Shown here: one piece after another, positions 29,634 to 38,480 of the stretch
Position numbering within the stretch: the first letter of the stretch is position 1
Layout: each line of letters begins with the position of its first letter
Assembly: GCA_032027085.1 (NCBI GenBank)
Contig: JAVSMS010000001.1
Coordinates: forward strand, 4,441,730-4,505,729
Reading direction: 5' to 3'
From: Pseudorhodoplanes sp.
GTDB taxonomy: Bacteria; Pseudomonadota; Alphaproteobacteria; Rhizobiales; Xanthobacteraceae
Length of the DNA stretch: 64,000 nt
The notes under the pieces: generated by a model
The model's input: the letters and a program-made list of their open reading frames with translations, nothing else
Told to the model about the DNA's origin: nothing
The model's database searches: none
Translations under genes and position numbers: made by a program

Positions 29634-31475
29634 ATGGCCGCCGAACCGCAAAATACCGAACTGATCCAGGTCGTGGCACTGCTTGCCGCCGGTGTCGTGT
29701 CAGTGCCGATCTTCAAGCGGCTCGGGCTCGGCTCCGTGCTCGGCTACCTCACGGCCGGCCTGATCATCGGCCCCTACGGCCTGAAGCTATTTTCCGACCC
29801 GCAGGCGATCCTGCATGTCGCCGAACTCGGTGTGGTGATGTTCCTGTTCGTGATCGGGCTGGAGATGCAGCCCTCGCGGCTGTGGTCCCTGCGCGGCGAT
29901 ATTTTCGGGCTCGGCGCAGCACAGGTTCTGGTCTGCGGTGCATTGCTCACCGCGCTCGGGATCGCGGCGGGTTTTCCGCCCGCGGCCGCCTTCATCGCCG
30001 CCATGGGCTTCGTGCTCACCTCAACCGCCATCGTGATGCAGATTCTCGACGAACGCGGCATCACCTCGACCGAACGCGGGCAGCGCATGGTGTCGATCCT
30101 GCTACTCGAGGATCTGGCAATCGTGCCGCTGCTGGCGCTGGTGGCGCTATTGTCGCCGAGCGCGGCGGCAGCCGGCGGCGGCTTTCACTGGCAAACCATC
30201 GCCATTGCGCTCGGCTCGCTCGCGGCCTTGGTGCTGGCGGGACGCTATCTGCTCAATCCGATGTTTCGTTTGCTCGCCGACGCGCATGCGCGCGAAGTAT
30301 TGACCGCCGCGGCACTATTGGTAGTGCTGGGATCGGCGCTGGCGATGCAGCTCGGCGGCCTGTCGATGGCAATGGGCGCGTTTCTCGCCGGCGTGCTGCT
30401 GTCCGAATCGACGTTCCGCCACCAACTCGAGGCGGACATCGAGCCGTTCCGAGGCATCCTGCTGGGACTATTTTTTCTCAGCGTCGGCATGTCGCTCGAC
30501 CTCTCGGTGATGGCGGCGAACTGGCAGATCATCCTGCTCGCCGTGTTCAGCTATATGCTGACGAAAGCCGCCGGCATCTTTGCGGTGGCGCGGCTGTTCC
30601 GCGCCTCGCAGCGCGAGTCCATCTACCGCGCGGCTTTGTTCGCGCAGGGCGGCGAATTCGCCTTCGTGCTTTATGCCGCCGCGACCTCCGCGGGAATTTT
30701 CGACGCCCGCATCAATGCGATCCTGACCGCGACCATCATCGTCTCCATGGCGCTGACGCCGATCGGCCTGATCGTTCTCACCCGTCTGCTGCCGAAAGCA
30801 CGCCAATCCATGGAGGGCGTCGAGGAAGCCAACAATCTCGCCGGCAATATCCTCATCATCGGTTTCGGCCGCTTCGGACAGGTGGTGAGCCAGTGGTTCC
30901 TCGCGCGCGGCTGCGACATCGCCATCATCGATACCGACACCGACATGATCCGCAGCGCCGCCGATTTCGGCTTCAAGATCTATTACGGCGACGGCACGCG
31001 GCTCGACGTGCTACGCGCCTCAGGCGCCGGCGAGGCCAGGATGATCGCGGTCTGCATCGACGACCGGCGGGCGGCGAACAAGATTCTAGAACTCGCCAAG
31101 GCGGAATTTCCGCTGGCGCAAATTCTGGTGCGCTCCTTCGACCGCGAACACGCGCTCGAACTGATCCACGCCGGCGTCGATTACCAGATCCGCGAATTGT
31201 TCGGCTCGGCGATGGCCTTCGGCGAGGAAGCCTTGCGGCGCCTGGAGGTGCCCAAGGACGAGGTGGCCGAGATCGGCGAACGGTTGCGCCAGCGCGACGC
31301 CGAGCGGGTGTCACTGGAGGTCGCGGGCGGGCTGGCGGCCGGGAGGGCGCTGATCCAGGGCAATGTGCCGAAACCGACGCCGTTCACGCCTCCGAAACGC
31401 CCGGCGCGTCCGCTCAGCGAGGAAACCGCAAGCATCGCCGCATCGAAACCGGACGCCCCCTCCGACCCAGGTTGA
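29634..31475 (+). CDS. Kef-type cation/proton antiporter with RCK domain
   Basis: 613 residues from the ATG at 29634 (AGGGA upstream). About 12 membrane helices form a CPA2 exchanger (residues 8-390), with GPYGLKLF, VIGLEMQPS and a LLEDLAIVPL motif. A cytoplasmic TrkA-N/RCK domain follows, with Rossmann motif GFGRFGQVV and IDTDTDMI. KefB/C proteins let K+ out and H+ in under electrophile stress; related ones exchange Na+. The regulatory KefF/G partner is not seen nearby. The stop codon lies inside the FixK/FNR box of hemN. Confidence 0.88.
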   Translation: MAAEPQNTELIQVVALLAAGVVSVPIFKRLGLGSVLGYLTAGLIIGPYGLKLFSDPQAILHVAELGVVMFLFVIGLEMQPSRLWSLRGDIFGLGAAQVLVCGALLTALGIAAGFPPAAAFIAAMGFVLTSTAIVMQILDERGITSTERGQRMVSILLLEDLAIVPLLALVALLSPSAAAAGGGFHWQTIAIALGSLAALVLAGRYLLNPMFRLLADAHAREVLTAAALLVVLGSALAMQLGGLSMAMGAFLAGVLLSESTFRHQLEADIEPFRGILLGLFFLSVGMSLDLSVMAANWQIILLAVFSYMLTKAAGIFAVARLFRASQRESIYRAALFAQGGEFAFVLYAAATSAGIFDARINAILTATIIVSMALTPIGLIVLTRLLPKARQSMEGVEEANNLAGNILIIGFGRFGQVVSQWFLARGCDIAIIDTDTDMIRSAADFGFKIYYGDGTRLDVLRASGAGEARMIAVCIDDRRAANKILELAKAEFPLAQILVRSFDREHALELIHAGVDYQIRELFGSAMAFGEEALRRLEVPKDEVAEIGERLRQRDAERVSLEVAGGLAAGRALIQGNVPKPTPFTPPKRPARPLSEETASIAASKPDAPSDPG

Positions 31476-31485
31476 TACTAATCAA
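31472..31485. promoter_or_regulatory. FixK/FNR box upstream of hemN
   Basis: TTGAT-ACTA-ATCAA is a perfect match to the FNR/FixK consensus TTGAT-N4-ATCAA. It overlaps the stop of the antiporter gene and is centred 42 bases before the hemN ATG, so oxygen-limited activation of hemN is predicted. With the classic -41.5 position, transcription would start at about the ATG. Confidence 0.75.
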
Positions 31486-31520
31486 AGACCGGCGGCGGTC
31501 GCCCCGGCATATTGCTGCGC

Positions 31521-32849
31521 ATGACAGCCGACCTGACGCTGCTTGAGCGCAACGTTCCGCGCTACACCTCTTATCCTACGGCCCCGCATTTCTCGCCGCA
31601 GATCGGCGCCGAGCGTTATGCGGCCTGGCTCGCCGCGCTGCCAGCGGAAGCGACGCTGTCGCTCTATCTGCACGTGCCCTTCTGCGTCCAGCTTTGCCAT
31701 TATTGCGGCTGCAACACCAAGGCGACGCGGCAGCGCGGGCCGGTTGACGCCTATGCGGAACATCTGCTGGCGGAAATCAAGCTGATCGGGGCGCTCATCG
31801 GACCCCGCAAGGCGGTGCATCTGCATTGGGGCGGTGGCACGCCGTCGATCCTCGGCGAGGACTGGCTCCGGCGCGTCGTCGACGCTTTGGGCGAGGCCTT
31901 CGACCTGTCGGCGTTGAAGGAACACAATATCGAACTCGATCCGCGCCGCGTGACGAAACCGCTGGTCGCGGCGCTAAAGGAGATCGGCGTCAACCGCGCC
32001 AGTTTGGGCGTACAGGAATTCGCGCCGCATGTGCAGCAGGAGATCGGGCGAATCCAGCCTTTCGAACTGGTCGAGCGCGTTGTTGCGATGCTTCGCGAGG
32101 TCGGTATCGACCGACTCAATTTCGACCTGATGTATGGCTTGCCGAAACAAGGCCGCGCCGATGTCACGCGCAGCGCCGAGCGCGCGGTGTCGCTCAAACC
32201 GACACGTATCGCTCTGTTCGGCTATGCGCATGTGCCGTGGTTCAAGAAACACCAGGCGCTGATCAAGGAGGCCGACCTGCCCGGCCCGCAGGAGCGGCTG
32301 CGGCAGGCGCGCATCGCCGCCGACGTATTCGAAGACGCCGGCTATCAAAGCATCGGACTGGATCACTTCGCCTTTGCCGACGACGAACTTGCCATCGCCG
32401 CGCGCGAACAGCGGCTGCACCGCAATTTCCAGGGCTACACCACCGACCGCGCCGACGCGCTGATCGGACTCGGCGCCTCGGCGATTGGAAAGCTGCCGCA
32501 AGGTTTTGTGCAGAATGCGATCGATGCCGCCGGCTATTCGTGTGCGGTAGAGTCCGGGCGGCCGGCGACAGTGAAGGGAATTGCGCTGAATGACGACGAC
32601 AGGCTGCGCGCGACTCTGATCGAGCGGCTGATGTGCGATCTGCGTCTTGACCTGTCGCGCTTTGGGGGCGTCGCGCGGTTTCGCGATGAAATGAATACGC
32701 TCGTGCCGCTCGCCGATGCCGGACTGGTGAGCATTGACGATCAGACGATCGTGATCACCGATGCCGGGCGGCCGCTGGTCCGCCTCGCAGCCGCTGCGTT
32801 CGACACCTATCTACCGGCGAATCAGGCGCGGCATTCGCTGGCGGTCTGA
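31521..32849 (+). CDS. hemN: Oxygen-independent coproporphyrinogen III dehydrogenase (HemN)
   Basis: 442 residues. Radical-SAM motif FCVQLCHYCGC holds the 4Fe-4S cysteines C55, C59 and C62. VPRYTSYPTAP at the start is the true HemN signature that separates it from HemW, and LHWGGGTPS is present. It decarboxylates coproporphyrinogen III without oxygen in heme synthesis. The perfect FixK/FNR box fits its use in micro-oxic growth. The start at 31521 is chosen by homology; no Shine-Dalgarno is seen, which would fit a leaderless transcript. The 3' end overlaps a convergent small gene by 28 bases. Confidence 0.93.
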   Translation: MTADLTLLERNVPRYTSYPTAPHFSPQIGAERYAAWLAALPAEATLSLYLHVPFCVQLCHYCGCNTKATRQRGPVDAYAEHLLAEIKLIGALIGPRKAVHLHWGGGTPSILGEDWLRRVVDALGEAFDLSALKEHNIELDPRRVTKPLVAALKEIGVNRASLGVQEFAPHVQQEIGRIQPFELVERVVAMLREVGIDRLNFDLMYGLPKQGRADVTRSAERAVSLKPTRIALFGYAHVPWFKKHQALIKEADLPGPQERLRQARIAADVFEDAGYQSIGLDHFAFADDELAIAAREQRLHRNFQGYTTDRADALIGLGASAIGKLPQGFVQNAIDAAGYSCAVESGRPATVKGIALNDDDRLRATLIERLMCDLRLDLSRFGGVARFRDEMNTLVPLADAGLVSIDDQTIVITDAGRPLVRLAAAAFDTYLPANQARHSLAV

Positions 32850-33097
32850 TCCGCCTTCGTCTGCTCGAAGCGATCCGCATTCGGACAGAAAGCCGGCACA
32901 TGCGCGACCCGCACAGGCGCGCGTTGCAGCCAGTCATTGCAGATATCGCCGGCGCTGCAGCCTTGGCAGGTGCGGATGGCCGCAACGAGATCAAGACCGC
33001 GCCGACTCGTGGCGAAGCGGTCCATATTAATCCCGGCCCTGTCCATCATGGCTTGCATGCTGGACATCTTGCGTTCCAAACGATCGACGAAGGACAT
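32822..33097 (-). CDS. DUF6455-like small Cys-rich protein
   Basis: 91 residues from an ATG behind TTGGAG. Cysteines are arranged in a late block: RTCQGCSAGDICNDWL, then PAFCPNADRFEQ. This pattern occurs in a small alphaproteobacterial family of unknown role (DUF6455, from memory) and could bind metal or an iron-sulfur cluster. N-terminal helix with many Met residues (MSSMQAMMDRAGINMDRF). It overlaps the end of hemN tail to tail. Confidence 0.7.
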   Translation of the reverse strand: MSFVDRLERKMSSMQAMMDRAGINMDRFATSRRGLDLVAAIRTCQGCSAGDICNDWLQRAPVRVAHVPAFCPNADRFEQTKADQTASECRA

Positions 33098-33167
33098 GGC
33101 AGTCTCCAAGCCGTAGTCGGATGCAAGCTGCACCAATGGGTCGCAGCAATCCTTGATCCAGCGCAAG

Positions 33168-33629
33168 TCAGAATGTCGCGCGCTTCAGCCGCACGATGGC
33201 CTGGTCCAGCGCCGACAGGAACGCCGAACGGTCGCGCGGCGAGAACGGCTTCGGCCCGCCGGTGACGGCGCCAGCCGAGCGCAATTCGTCCATCAGATTG
33301 CGGGTGGCAAGCGTCAGGCCGATAGAGTCTTCGGTGAAGACGCGACCATTCGGCGCGATGACGCTGGCGCCCGCTTTGACGCCACGGCTGGCCAAGGGAA
33401 TGTCGGCGGTGACGACGATCTTGCCCGGCGCGGCGCGTTCGGCGATCCAGTTGTCGGCCTCGTCCATGCCGGCAGGCACAATCACCCGCTCGATCATCGG
33501 ATCGCACGGCACATTGATGAAGGAGTTGGAGACCACGAATACCTTCAATCCGTGCCGCGCCGCAACCTTATAGACCTCATTCTTCACCGGGCAGGCATCG
33601 GCGTCGACGTAGATTTCGATTGCTGTCAT
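33168..33629 (-). CDS. UPF0178 (DUF188, YaiI/YqxD) protein
   Basis: 153 residues from the ATG at 33629. Starts [23 protein letters not shown], the family signature, with Asp residues that may coordinate metal in a PIN-like fold. [23 protein letters not shown] follows and RFTEDSIG-like [11 protein letters not shown] later. The family is widespread; no biochemical role is settled. It is transcribed toward the DUF6455-like gene, 70 bases away. Confidence 0.88.
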   Translation of the reverse strand: MTAIEIYVDADACPVKNEVYKVAARHGLKVFVVSNSFINVPCDPMIERVIVPAGMDEADNWIAERAAPGKIVVTADIPLASRGVKAGASVIAPNGRVFTEDSIGLTLATRNLMDELRSAGAVTGGPKPFSPRDRSAFLSALDQAIVRLKRATF

Positions 33630-33709
33630 CGCCGCGATATGACGGGATCGGGCGGCGGAGACAAGAGCCGCATGATGAACCTGCCCCAGCCAGAGCACGA
33701 CCCAAAACC

Positions 33710-34327
33710 ATGGTCATATCCACACGCATAGTCGCCGGCTGCCTAACCGCCATGATCCTGGCCGGGGCCGGGATACCAACCACCCACGCTTCCGACGATC
33801 CCCTCACCCGCATCGTCGCGCCGAAGGACGGCGCCGGCGCCTGCTACCGGCGCGTCTATGATGCCGCGCATCTGAAGCGCAACCCCAAACAGCAGACCAC
33901 CGACATCCTGCTCTCGTTCAAATATCAGGCCGACAAAGCCCATATCGAGCGCATCCTGCTAACACAGCGCGGCAATCAGCCTCCGCTCTATCTTGGCGGC
34001 GGCTGCGAATGGAGCCCCACCGCAAATATCGACACCTCCGGCAATCGCATGATCGCGACCTATACCAAGAACGCCGGTTATACCTGCATCGCGCTGACCG
34101 GACCCGGCTCCGCGGAAGAAGGCGGGGTTTTCCTCATCGATCTTTCGCCGGACGGCAAGAGCGTCACGCTGCATCTCGACGACCAGATTTATGCGATGCG
34201 CGGCGAGGACAAGCGCGGCGTCGGCAACTATGTGAAATTCGGTCGCGAGGATCGCGTGTTCAGGCTGACGCGCACGGACGACGCGGCTTGCCGTGCGCTG
34301 GAAGAGGCGTTGCCGGATTTGCCGTGA
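33710..34327 (+). CDS. Exported protein of unknown function
   Basis: 205 residues. Signal peptide ([18 protein letters not shown], cleavage after THA). The mature part looks beta-rich: [18 protein letters not shown], then CEWSPTAN, a middle [15 protein letters not shown] and [17 protein letters not shown]. Four or five cysteines ([24 protein letters not shown]) could make disulfides in the periplasm. No known family identified. Its start at 33710 was taken because it opens the signal peptide; the frame from 33620 overlaps the UPF0178 start. Confidence 0.65.
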   Translation: MVISTRIVAGCLTAMILAGAGIPTTHASDDPLTRIVAPKDGAGACYRRVYDAAHLKRNPKQQTTDILLSFKYQADKAHIERILLTQRGNQPPLYLGGGCEWSPTANIDTSGNRMIATYTKNAGYTCIALTGPGSAEEGGVFLIDLSPDGKSVTLHLDDQIYAMRGEDKRGVGNYVKFGREDRVFRLTRTDDAACRALEEALPDLP

Positions 34328-34616
34328 GGAAAATTCAGTAGCCCTGCATGGAGCGCGGCAAAAATGTGGGGCCGATCGCAAGGCCGCGCGGCTTTGCGGT
34401 CTGTTGAGTGAGAATGCGATTGCACGCATCAACATTGCAGATGTGTAGAATGAGTCAGCCGCGAATGTATCGTCATCGCGCACGCGCAATCTAAAACATT
34501 TGCAAAAATGAATGTGCTGCATAAAGTAACTGACATTGCGCACCTCCTAGCCAACGAGCGGAGCGCATGCCGGCCGGTCGGCCAATTCCAAAAAAACTCA
34601 TCATGGAGTGAATGCG

Positions 34617-35936
34617 ATGCTCGATCGTCGCCGTTTCCTTGGTGCGTCGGCCGCGACCCTGGCTGCTGCACCGGCTTTTGCGCAACCCGCCGTCATCGGC
34701 ACCTCAACCGAGCTTATGCCCAGGGGCAACAGGCCGCGCGTCGTCATCGCCGGCGGCGGCTGGGGCGGGCTCACCGCCGCACGCCATCTGCGCGAACAGG
34801 CGCCCGATGCCGAAGTCGTCGTGCTGGAGCGCAATCCGGTCTTCTGGTCGTGCCCAATGAGCAACAAGTGGCTGATCGATGTCGTGGACACCGACTATCT
34901 GCTGCACGACATGCTGGCGCCGGCGCAGAAATACGGCTACCGGCTGGTGCAGACCGAGATCATCGGCATCGAGCGCGACAAGAAGCTGGTGCGCACCGCG
35001 CACGGCTCGCTTGCCTACGACTACCTGATCATCGCCGGCGGCATCCGCAACGCCTACGACGTCTGGTTCGGCAACGACCGCAGGGCGATCGACCAGACGC
35101 GGCAGTCATTCCCTTCCGCCTATATCCCCAACGCGGAGCACAAGGCGCTCAAGGAGAAGATCCGCAGCTTCAAGGGCGGCACCATCGTCATGACGCTGCC
35201 GCCACCGCCGCACCGCTGCCCGCCCTCGCCTTACGAGCGCGCCTGCGTCATGGCCTGGTATTTCAAGACCAACAAGATCCCGGCCAAGATCGTCATCCTC
35301 GATCCCAAGCCGCGTGTGATGCCGATTGGCGAAGGATTCAAGGCCGCGTTCCGCGAGCTTTATCCCGACATCATCCAGCACGTTCCGAATGCGGCCGTGA
35401 AAGAGGTCGATCCATTCAACAAGAAGATCGTCACGGCGGCCGGCGAATTCAAATTCGACGACGCCATCCTGATGCCGCCGCATCAGGCCTCCGACCTCGT
35501 CTGGCAGGCGGACCTGATCGGCAAAACGCCGGACGGCAAGCCGACCGGCTGGGCCGACATTCACCCGACCATGCTGCACGCGAAGAGCGACCAGAATGTC
35601 TACGTGATCGGCGACTCGATGGGTGCGGTGTCCAAGCAGTTCGGCCACTATCCCAAGAGCGGTCACGTCGCCAACTACATGGGCAAGATCGCAGCGACCT
35701 ATATCGCCCAGCGCATCGCCGGCAAGGAGGTCAAGGTGCTTCTGCCCGATAATCTGTGCTTCATGCTGGTGAACGGCTCGCCGCGCGAGGCGATCTCGGT
35801 GGAATTCTCCTACGAGCTTTTGCCCGACGGCACCATCAAGCAGACGCAGAACGACATCGACCTGCGCGTACCCGAGCTGCTCGACGAAGACTTCAAGTGG
35901 GCGCACCGCATGTTCAGCGACTTCCTGACGGTCTGA
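34617..35936 (+). CDS. Flavocytochrome c sulfide dehydrogenase-like flavoprotein
   Basis: 439 residues with a Tat leader (DRRRFLGASAATLAAAPAFA), so exported folded with its FAD. The Rossmann motif is VVIAGGGWGGLTAAR. SCPMSN (C79) and HRCPPSPYERA (C201) are the two cysteine motifs that form the redox disulfide of FccB-type sulfide dehydrogenases; both are kept. A C-terminal FCSD domain is visible. The FccA-type cytochrome partner is not next to it, nor are other sox genes, so its electron acceptor is unknown. Start ATG at 34617 behind GGAG. Confidence 0.82.
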   Translation: MLDRRRFLGASAATLAAAPAFAQPAVIGTSTELMPRGNRPRVVIAGGGWGGLTAARHLREQAPDAEVVVLERNPVFWSCPMSNKWLIDVVDTDYLLHDMLAPAQKYGYRLVQTEIIGIERDKKLVRTAHGSLAYDYLIIAGGIRNAYDVWFGNDRRAIDQTRQSFPSAYIPNAEHKALKEKIRSFKGGTIVMTLPPPPHRCPPSPYERACVMAWYFKTNKIPAKIVILDPKPRVMPIGEGFKAAFRELYPDIIQHVPNAAVKEVDPFNKKIVTAAGEFKFDDAILMPPHQASDLVWQADLIGKTPDGKPTGWADIHPTMLHAKSDQNVYVIGDSMGAVSKQFGHYPKSGHVANYMGKIAATYIAQRIAGKEVKVLLPDNLCFMLVNGSPREAISVEFSYELLPDGTIKQTQNDIDLRVPELLDEDFKWAHRMFSDFLTV

Positions 35937-35937
35937 G

Positions 35938-36029
35938 CACGATCCCGAAAAGCGGAAACCGTTTTTCGGGAAAGATCATGCGCGAACAGAAGGTCAAGCG
36001 GGATGACGATGCAGAGGAAATCATCCCGG
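35938..36029. repeat. Rhizobial palindromic repeat (CGAAAA type)
   Basis: CCCGAAAA-GCGGAAACC-G-TTTTTCGGG forms a hairpin, followed by AAAGATCATGCG and a second palindromic part (GGGATGACGATGCAG...ATCATCCC at about 36000-36029). This is a well-known type of interspersed repeat in rhizobial genomes, as I recall. It may also stop transcription of the flavoprotein gene. Confidence 0.6.
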
Positions 36030-36066
36030 CCTGAAAACGACATAATCGGTGCGGTGGCGGAAACGC

Positions 36067-37239
36067 CTACCGCACCAGTTCCCGCATCGCGCGGTCAAGC
36101 CCGTCCAGCGTCAGCGGATACATCCGCCCGCCCATGATCTGCCGCATCATGCGGATCGACTGCGTATAGTCCCATTCATTTTCCGGGACGGGATTGAGCC
36201 ACACGCAGGCCGGATAAGTGCGCGTGATCCGGTTCATCCAGATCTGCCCTGCTTCCTCGTTCATGTGCTCGACCGAGCCGCCGGGCGCTGCGATCTCGTA
36301 AGGCGACATCGAGGCATCGCCGACGAAGATCACCTTGTAGTCGTGCGGATAGGTGTGCATCACGTCGAAGGTCGGCGTGGTTTCCTGCCAGCGCCGTCCG
36401 TTCTCCTTCCACACACGCTCGTAAAGGCAATTGTGGAAGTAGAAATGCTCCATGTGCTTGAATTCCGCGCGCGCCGCAGAGAAGAGCTCCTCGGTCGCCT
36501 TGATGTGCCAGTCCATCGAGCCGCCGACATCGAAGAAGAGCAGCACCTTGATCGCATTGTGCCGCTCCGGCCGCATATGGATGTCCAAATATCCCTTGCG
36601 CGCGGTGCCCTTGATGGTGCCGTCGAGATCGAGCTCGTCCGGCGCGCCGGTACGCGCGAACTTGCGCAGACGGCGCAACGCCACCTTGATATTGCGGGTG
36701 CCAAGCTCGACGTCGTCGTCAAAGTCCTTGAATTCGCGCTTGTCCCAGACCTTCACGGCGCGGCGATGCCGGCTTTCCCCGCCAATGCGGATTCCCTCGG
36801 GGTTGTAGCCGGAGTTGCCGAAGGGAGACGTGCCGCCGGTGCCGATCCATTTGCTGCCGCCCTGGTGGCGCTCTTTCTGCTCGGCGAGCCGCTTCTTCAG
36901 AGTTTCCAACAGCTTATCGAGGCCGCCGAGCGCCTCGATCTGCTTCTTCTCTTCTTCCGTCAGATATTTCTCGGTCAGCTTGCGCAGCCATTCCTCCGGG
37001 ATTTCGGCGGCGGGCGCCTCCTCCATCAGGTCCAGACCGCGAAAGACATGGCCGAAGACGCGGTCGAACTTGTCGAGGTTGCGCTCGTCCTTCACCAGCA
37101 GGGCGCGGGACAGATAGTAAAAATCCTCGACCCGGCGCGAGGCGAGATCCGCCTGCATCGCCTCCATCAAACTGAGATATTCTCGCAGCGTCACCGGCAC
37201 GCCGGCGGATTTCAGCTCGCTGAAAAACGAAATAAGCAT
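36067..37239 (-). CDS. VWA-domain protein, CoxE-like
   Basis: 390 residues from the ATG at 37239, which gives MLISFFSELKSAGVPVT, the normal start of CoxE-type proteins. A von Willebrand A domain fills the C-terminal half, with metal-binding motif DVGGSM at 237-242 (D-x-G-x-S) and later TYPHDYKVIFVGDASM. The middle is charged. Such proteins pair with MoxR ATPases to mature enzymes or remodel complexes. The likely partner is the MoxR gene at 17530, far away here. The frame continues upstream to 37476 but that part is Pro/Arg-rich and unlikely to be translated. Confidence 0.85.
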   Translation of the reverse strand: MLISFFSELKSAGVPVTLREYLSLMEAMQADLASRRVEDFYYLSRALLVKDERNLDKFDRVFGHVFRGLDLMEEAPAAEIPEEWLRKLTEKYLTEEEKKQIEALGGLDKLLETLKKRLAEQKERHQGGSKWIGTGGTSPFGNSGYNPEGIRIGGESRHRRAVKVWDKREFKDFDDDVELGTRNIKVALRRLRKFARTGAPDELDLDGTIKGTARKGYLDIHMRPERHNAIKVLLFFDVGGSMDWHIKATEELFSAARAEFKHMEHFYFHNCLYERVWKENGRRWQETTPTFDVMHTYPHDYKVIFVGDASMSPYEIAAPGGSVEHMNEEAGQIWMNRITRTYPACVWLNPVPENEWDYTQSIRMMRQIMGGRMYPLTLDGLDRAMRELVR

Positions 37240-37655
37240 GCCGGCAACATCGTCCTGTTGCACCGCAGCGTCAAGCGACGCGGTTATGCGCCTGTCAAAT
37301 GCGGTGGGTGCGGATTCGACGGGCGGTCCGGGTGGCGACCCCCCTGGTGCGGCACCCATTCCGGCCGCCGGCGGCGACCGCCGTCGCAAACGCGAACGCG
37401 CCTTTTCGCTCGGGTCGTCGCCGATGCGGCCCGGCAGATGGGGGTGGATGACCGACGCAGTGGATGCAGCGCACAATTAATGGGATTCCCCAAAGCCGCA
37501 ACAAACGGGGGATTGGCGGCACCCCTAAACGGCGCGCCACAGCGGCTTATCGGGCAAACAGGAACTCCGTTCAAATTCTATCGAATGGGGTCGATGAATC
37601 TTAACCCGACATTTTAGGGTTTTGTCGCAGTGCGGCATTGAAGTTTCTCCGGCAC
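37240..37655. other. Gene-free stretch between VWA and PilZ genes
   Basis: 416 bases upstream of both divergent genes. An open frame continues from the VWA gene into it but has biased, non-conserved-looking composition. Near 37602 there is TTAA-N7-TTTT, which is not a good CtrA site. I see no other element. Confidence 0.35.
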
Positions 37656-38318
37656 ATGAGTCCCATCACACGACGGGCTCCGATGCCAGATCAGGCGATC
37701 CTCACCGCAGAAGACGTCGCTTTTGTCGACCGGCGCAGCGTTTTCACGACTGCGAGCATCGCCGGCCGATATTGGATCGCCAACAAGCGGAATCTGCGCG
37801 CCGAGCGCCGCGAATTCGCCTGTCGCACGCTTCGAATCTCGCCGCATTCGATCGCATTGACGGGGCCGGTCAAAGGCCCTGTCGGCGAACGGGTGATCGC
37901 GCATTTTGACGAAATCGGAAAGCTGGAAGGACGGATCATCCGGCTGATCCCGGAAGGCTTCGTCATGAGCGTGATGATGCCCGACGACCGCCGCGCCCGC
38001 CTCGCTGCCAAGATCGACTGGCTTGACAAGCACAGGCATTACCGACTGCCGGACGACCGCAAGCACAAGCGGATGATCCCGAAGAACCCACATTCCACTA
38101 TTCTGCTCGCCGACGGCACGGTCATGGGCTGCTTCGTGATCGACATGTCGGTTTCCGGCGTTGCGGTGTCGGCCGATATCACACCGCAACTGGGCGATGT
38201 GCTCGCCGTCGGCAAGATCATTGGCCGCGTAGCGCGGCTCTTCCCAGAAGGTTTTGCGATGCGATTTGTCGAATTGCAGGATCCCGCCCTGCTTGAGCCG
38301 CGGCTGATCCAGTCGTGA
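37656..38318 (+). CDS. PilZ-domain protein, probably two tandem PilZ folds
   Basis: 220 residues from the ATG at 37656; an alternative ATG lies at 37683. The second half has the PilZ motif DMSVSGVAVSA (D-x-S-x-x-G) after a basic stretch RKHKRMIPK. The first half repeats the layout (RREFACRTLRISPHSIALTGP, then GKLEGRIIRLIPEGFVM, mirrored later by GRVARLFPEGFAM). PilZ proteins bind cyclic di-GMP and control motility, adhesion or polysaccharide. The first copy lacks the D-x-S-x-x-G, so it may not bind ligand. It stands alone. Confidence 0.82.
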   Translation: MSPITRRAPMPDQAILTAEDVAFVDRRSVFTTASIAGRYWIANKRNLRAERREFACRTLRISPHSIALTGPVKGPVGERVIAHFDEIGKLEGRIIRLIPEGFVMSVMMPDDRRARLAAKIDWLDKHRHYRLPDDRKHKRMIPKNPHSTILLADGTVMGCFVIDMSVSGVAVSADITPQLGDVLAVGKIIGRVARLFPEGFAMRFVELQDPALLEPRLIQS

Positions 38319-38455
38319 TGGCGCCTGCCCGCTAAGCCATCTTGGCAGTGCACAGCCGCTCACCCGGCCCTCTCCCCGTAAACAGGGCGGGAGGAAGAAG
38401 CGCGTGCCGCCCCCATATTTCTGCCCAAAGCACCGTGCTAAGCGATGGATATTGT

Positions 38456-38465
38456 CCCCCCCCCC
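38456..38465 (+). repeat. C10 homopolymer tract at the start of the SGNH gene
   Basis: Ten consecutive C between the upstream in-frame ATG (38445) and the chosen ATG (38481). If translation starts at 38445 the tract is coding; if at 38481 it is in the leader, 15 bases before the ATG. Long homopolymers can change length by slippage. Confidence 0.8.
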
Positions 38466-38480
38466 GGAACCCCGCTTTCA

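Noticed and set aside
37240-37476. N-terminal extension of the VWA protein
   Set aside because: The frame is open, but its Arg/Pro/Gly-rich composition looks like chance translation and the ATG at 37239 gives a family-like start.
37602-37616. CtrA-type box upstream of PilZ gene (TTAA-N7-TTTT)
   Set aside because: Two mismatches in the second half; sites this weak are expected by chance.
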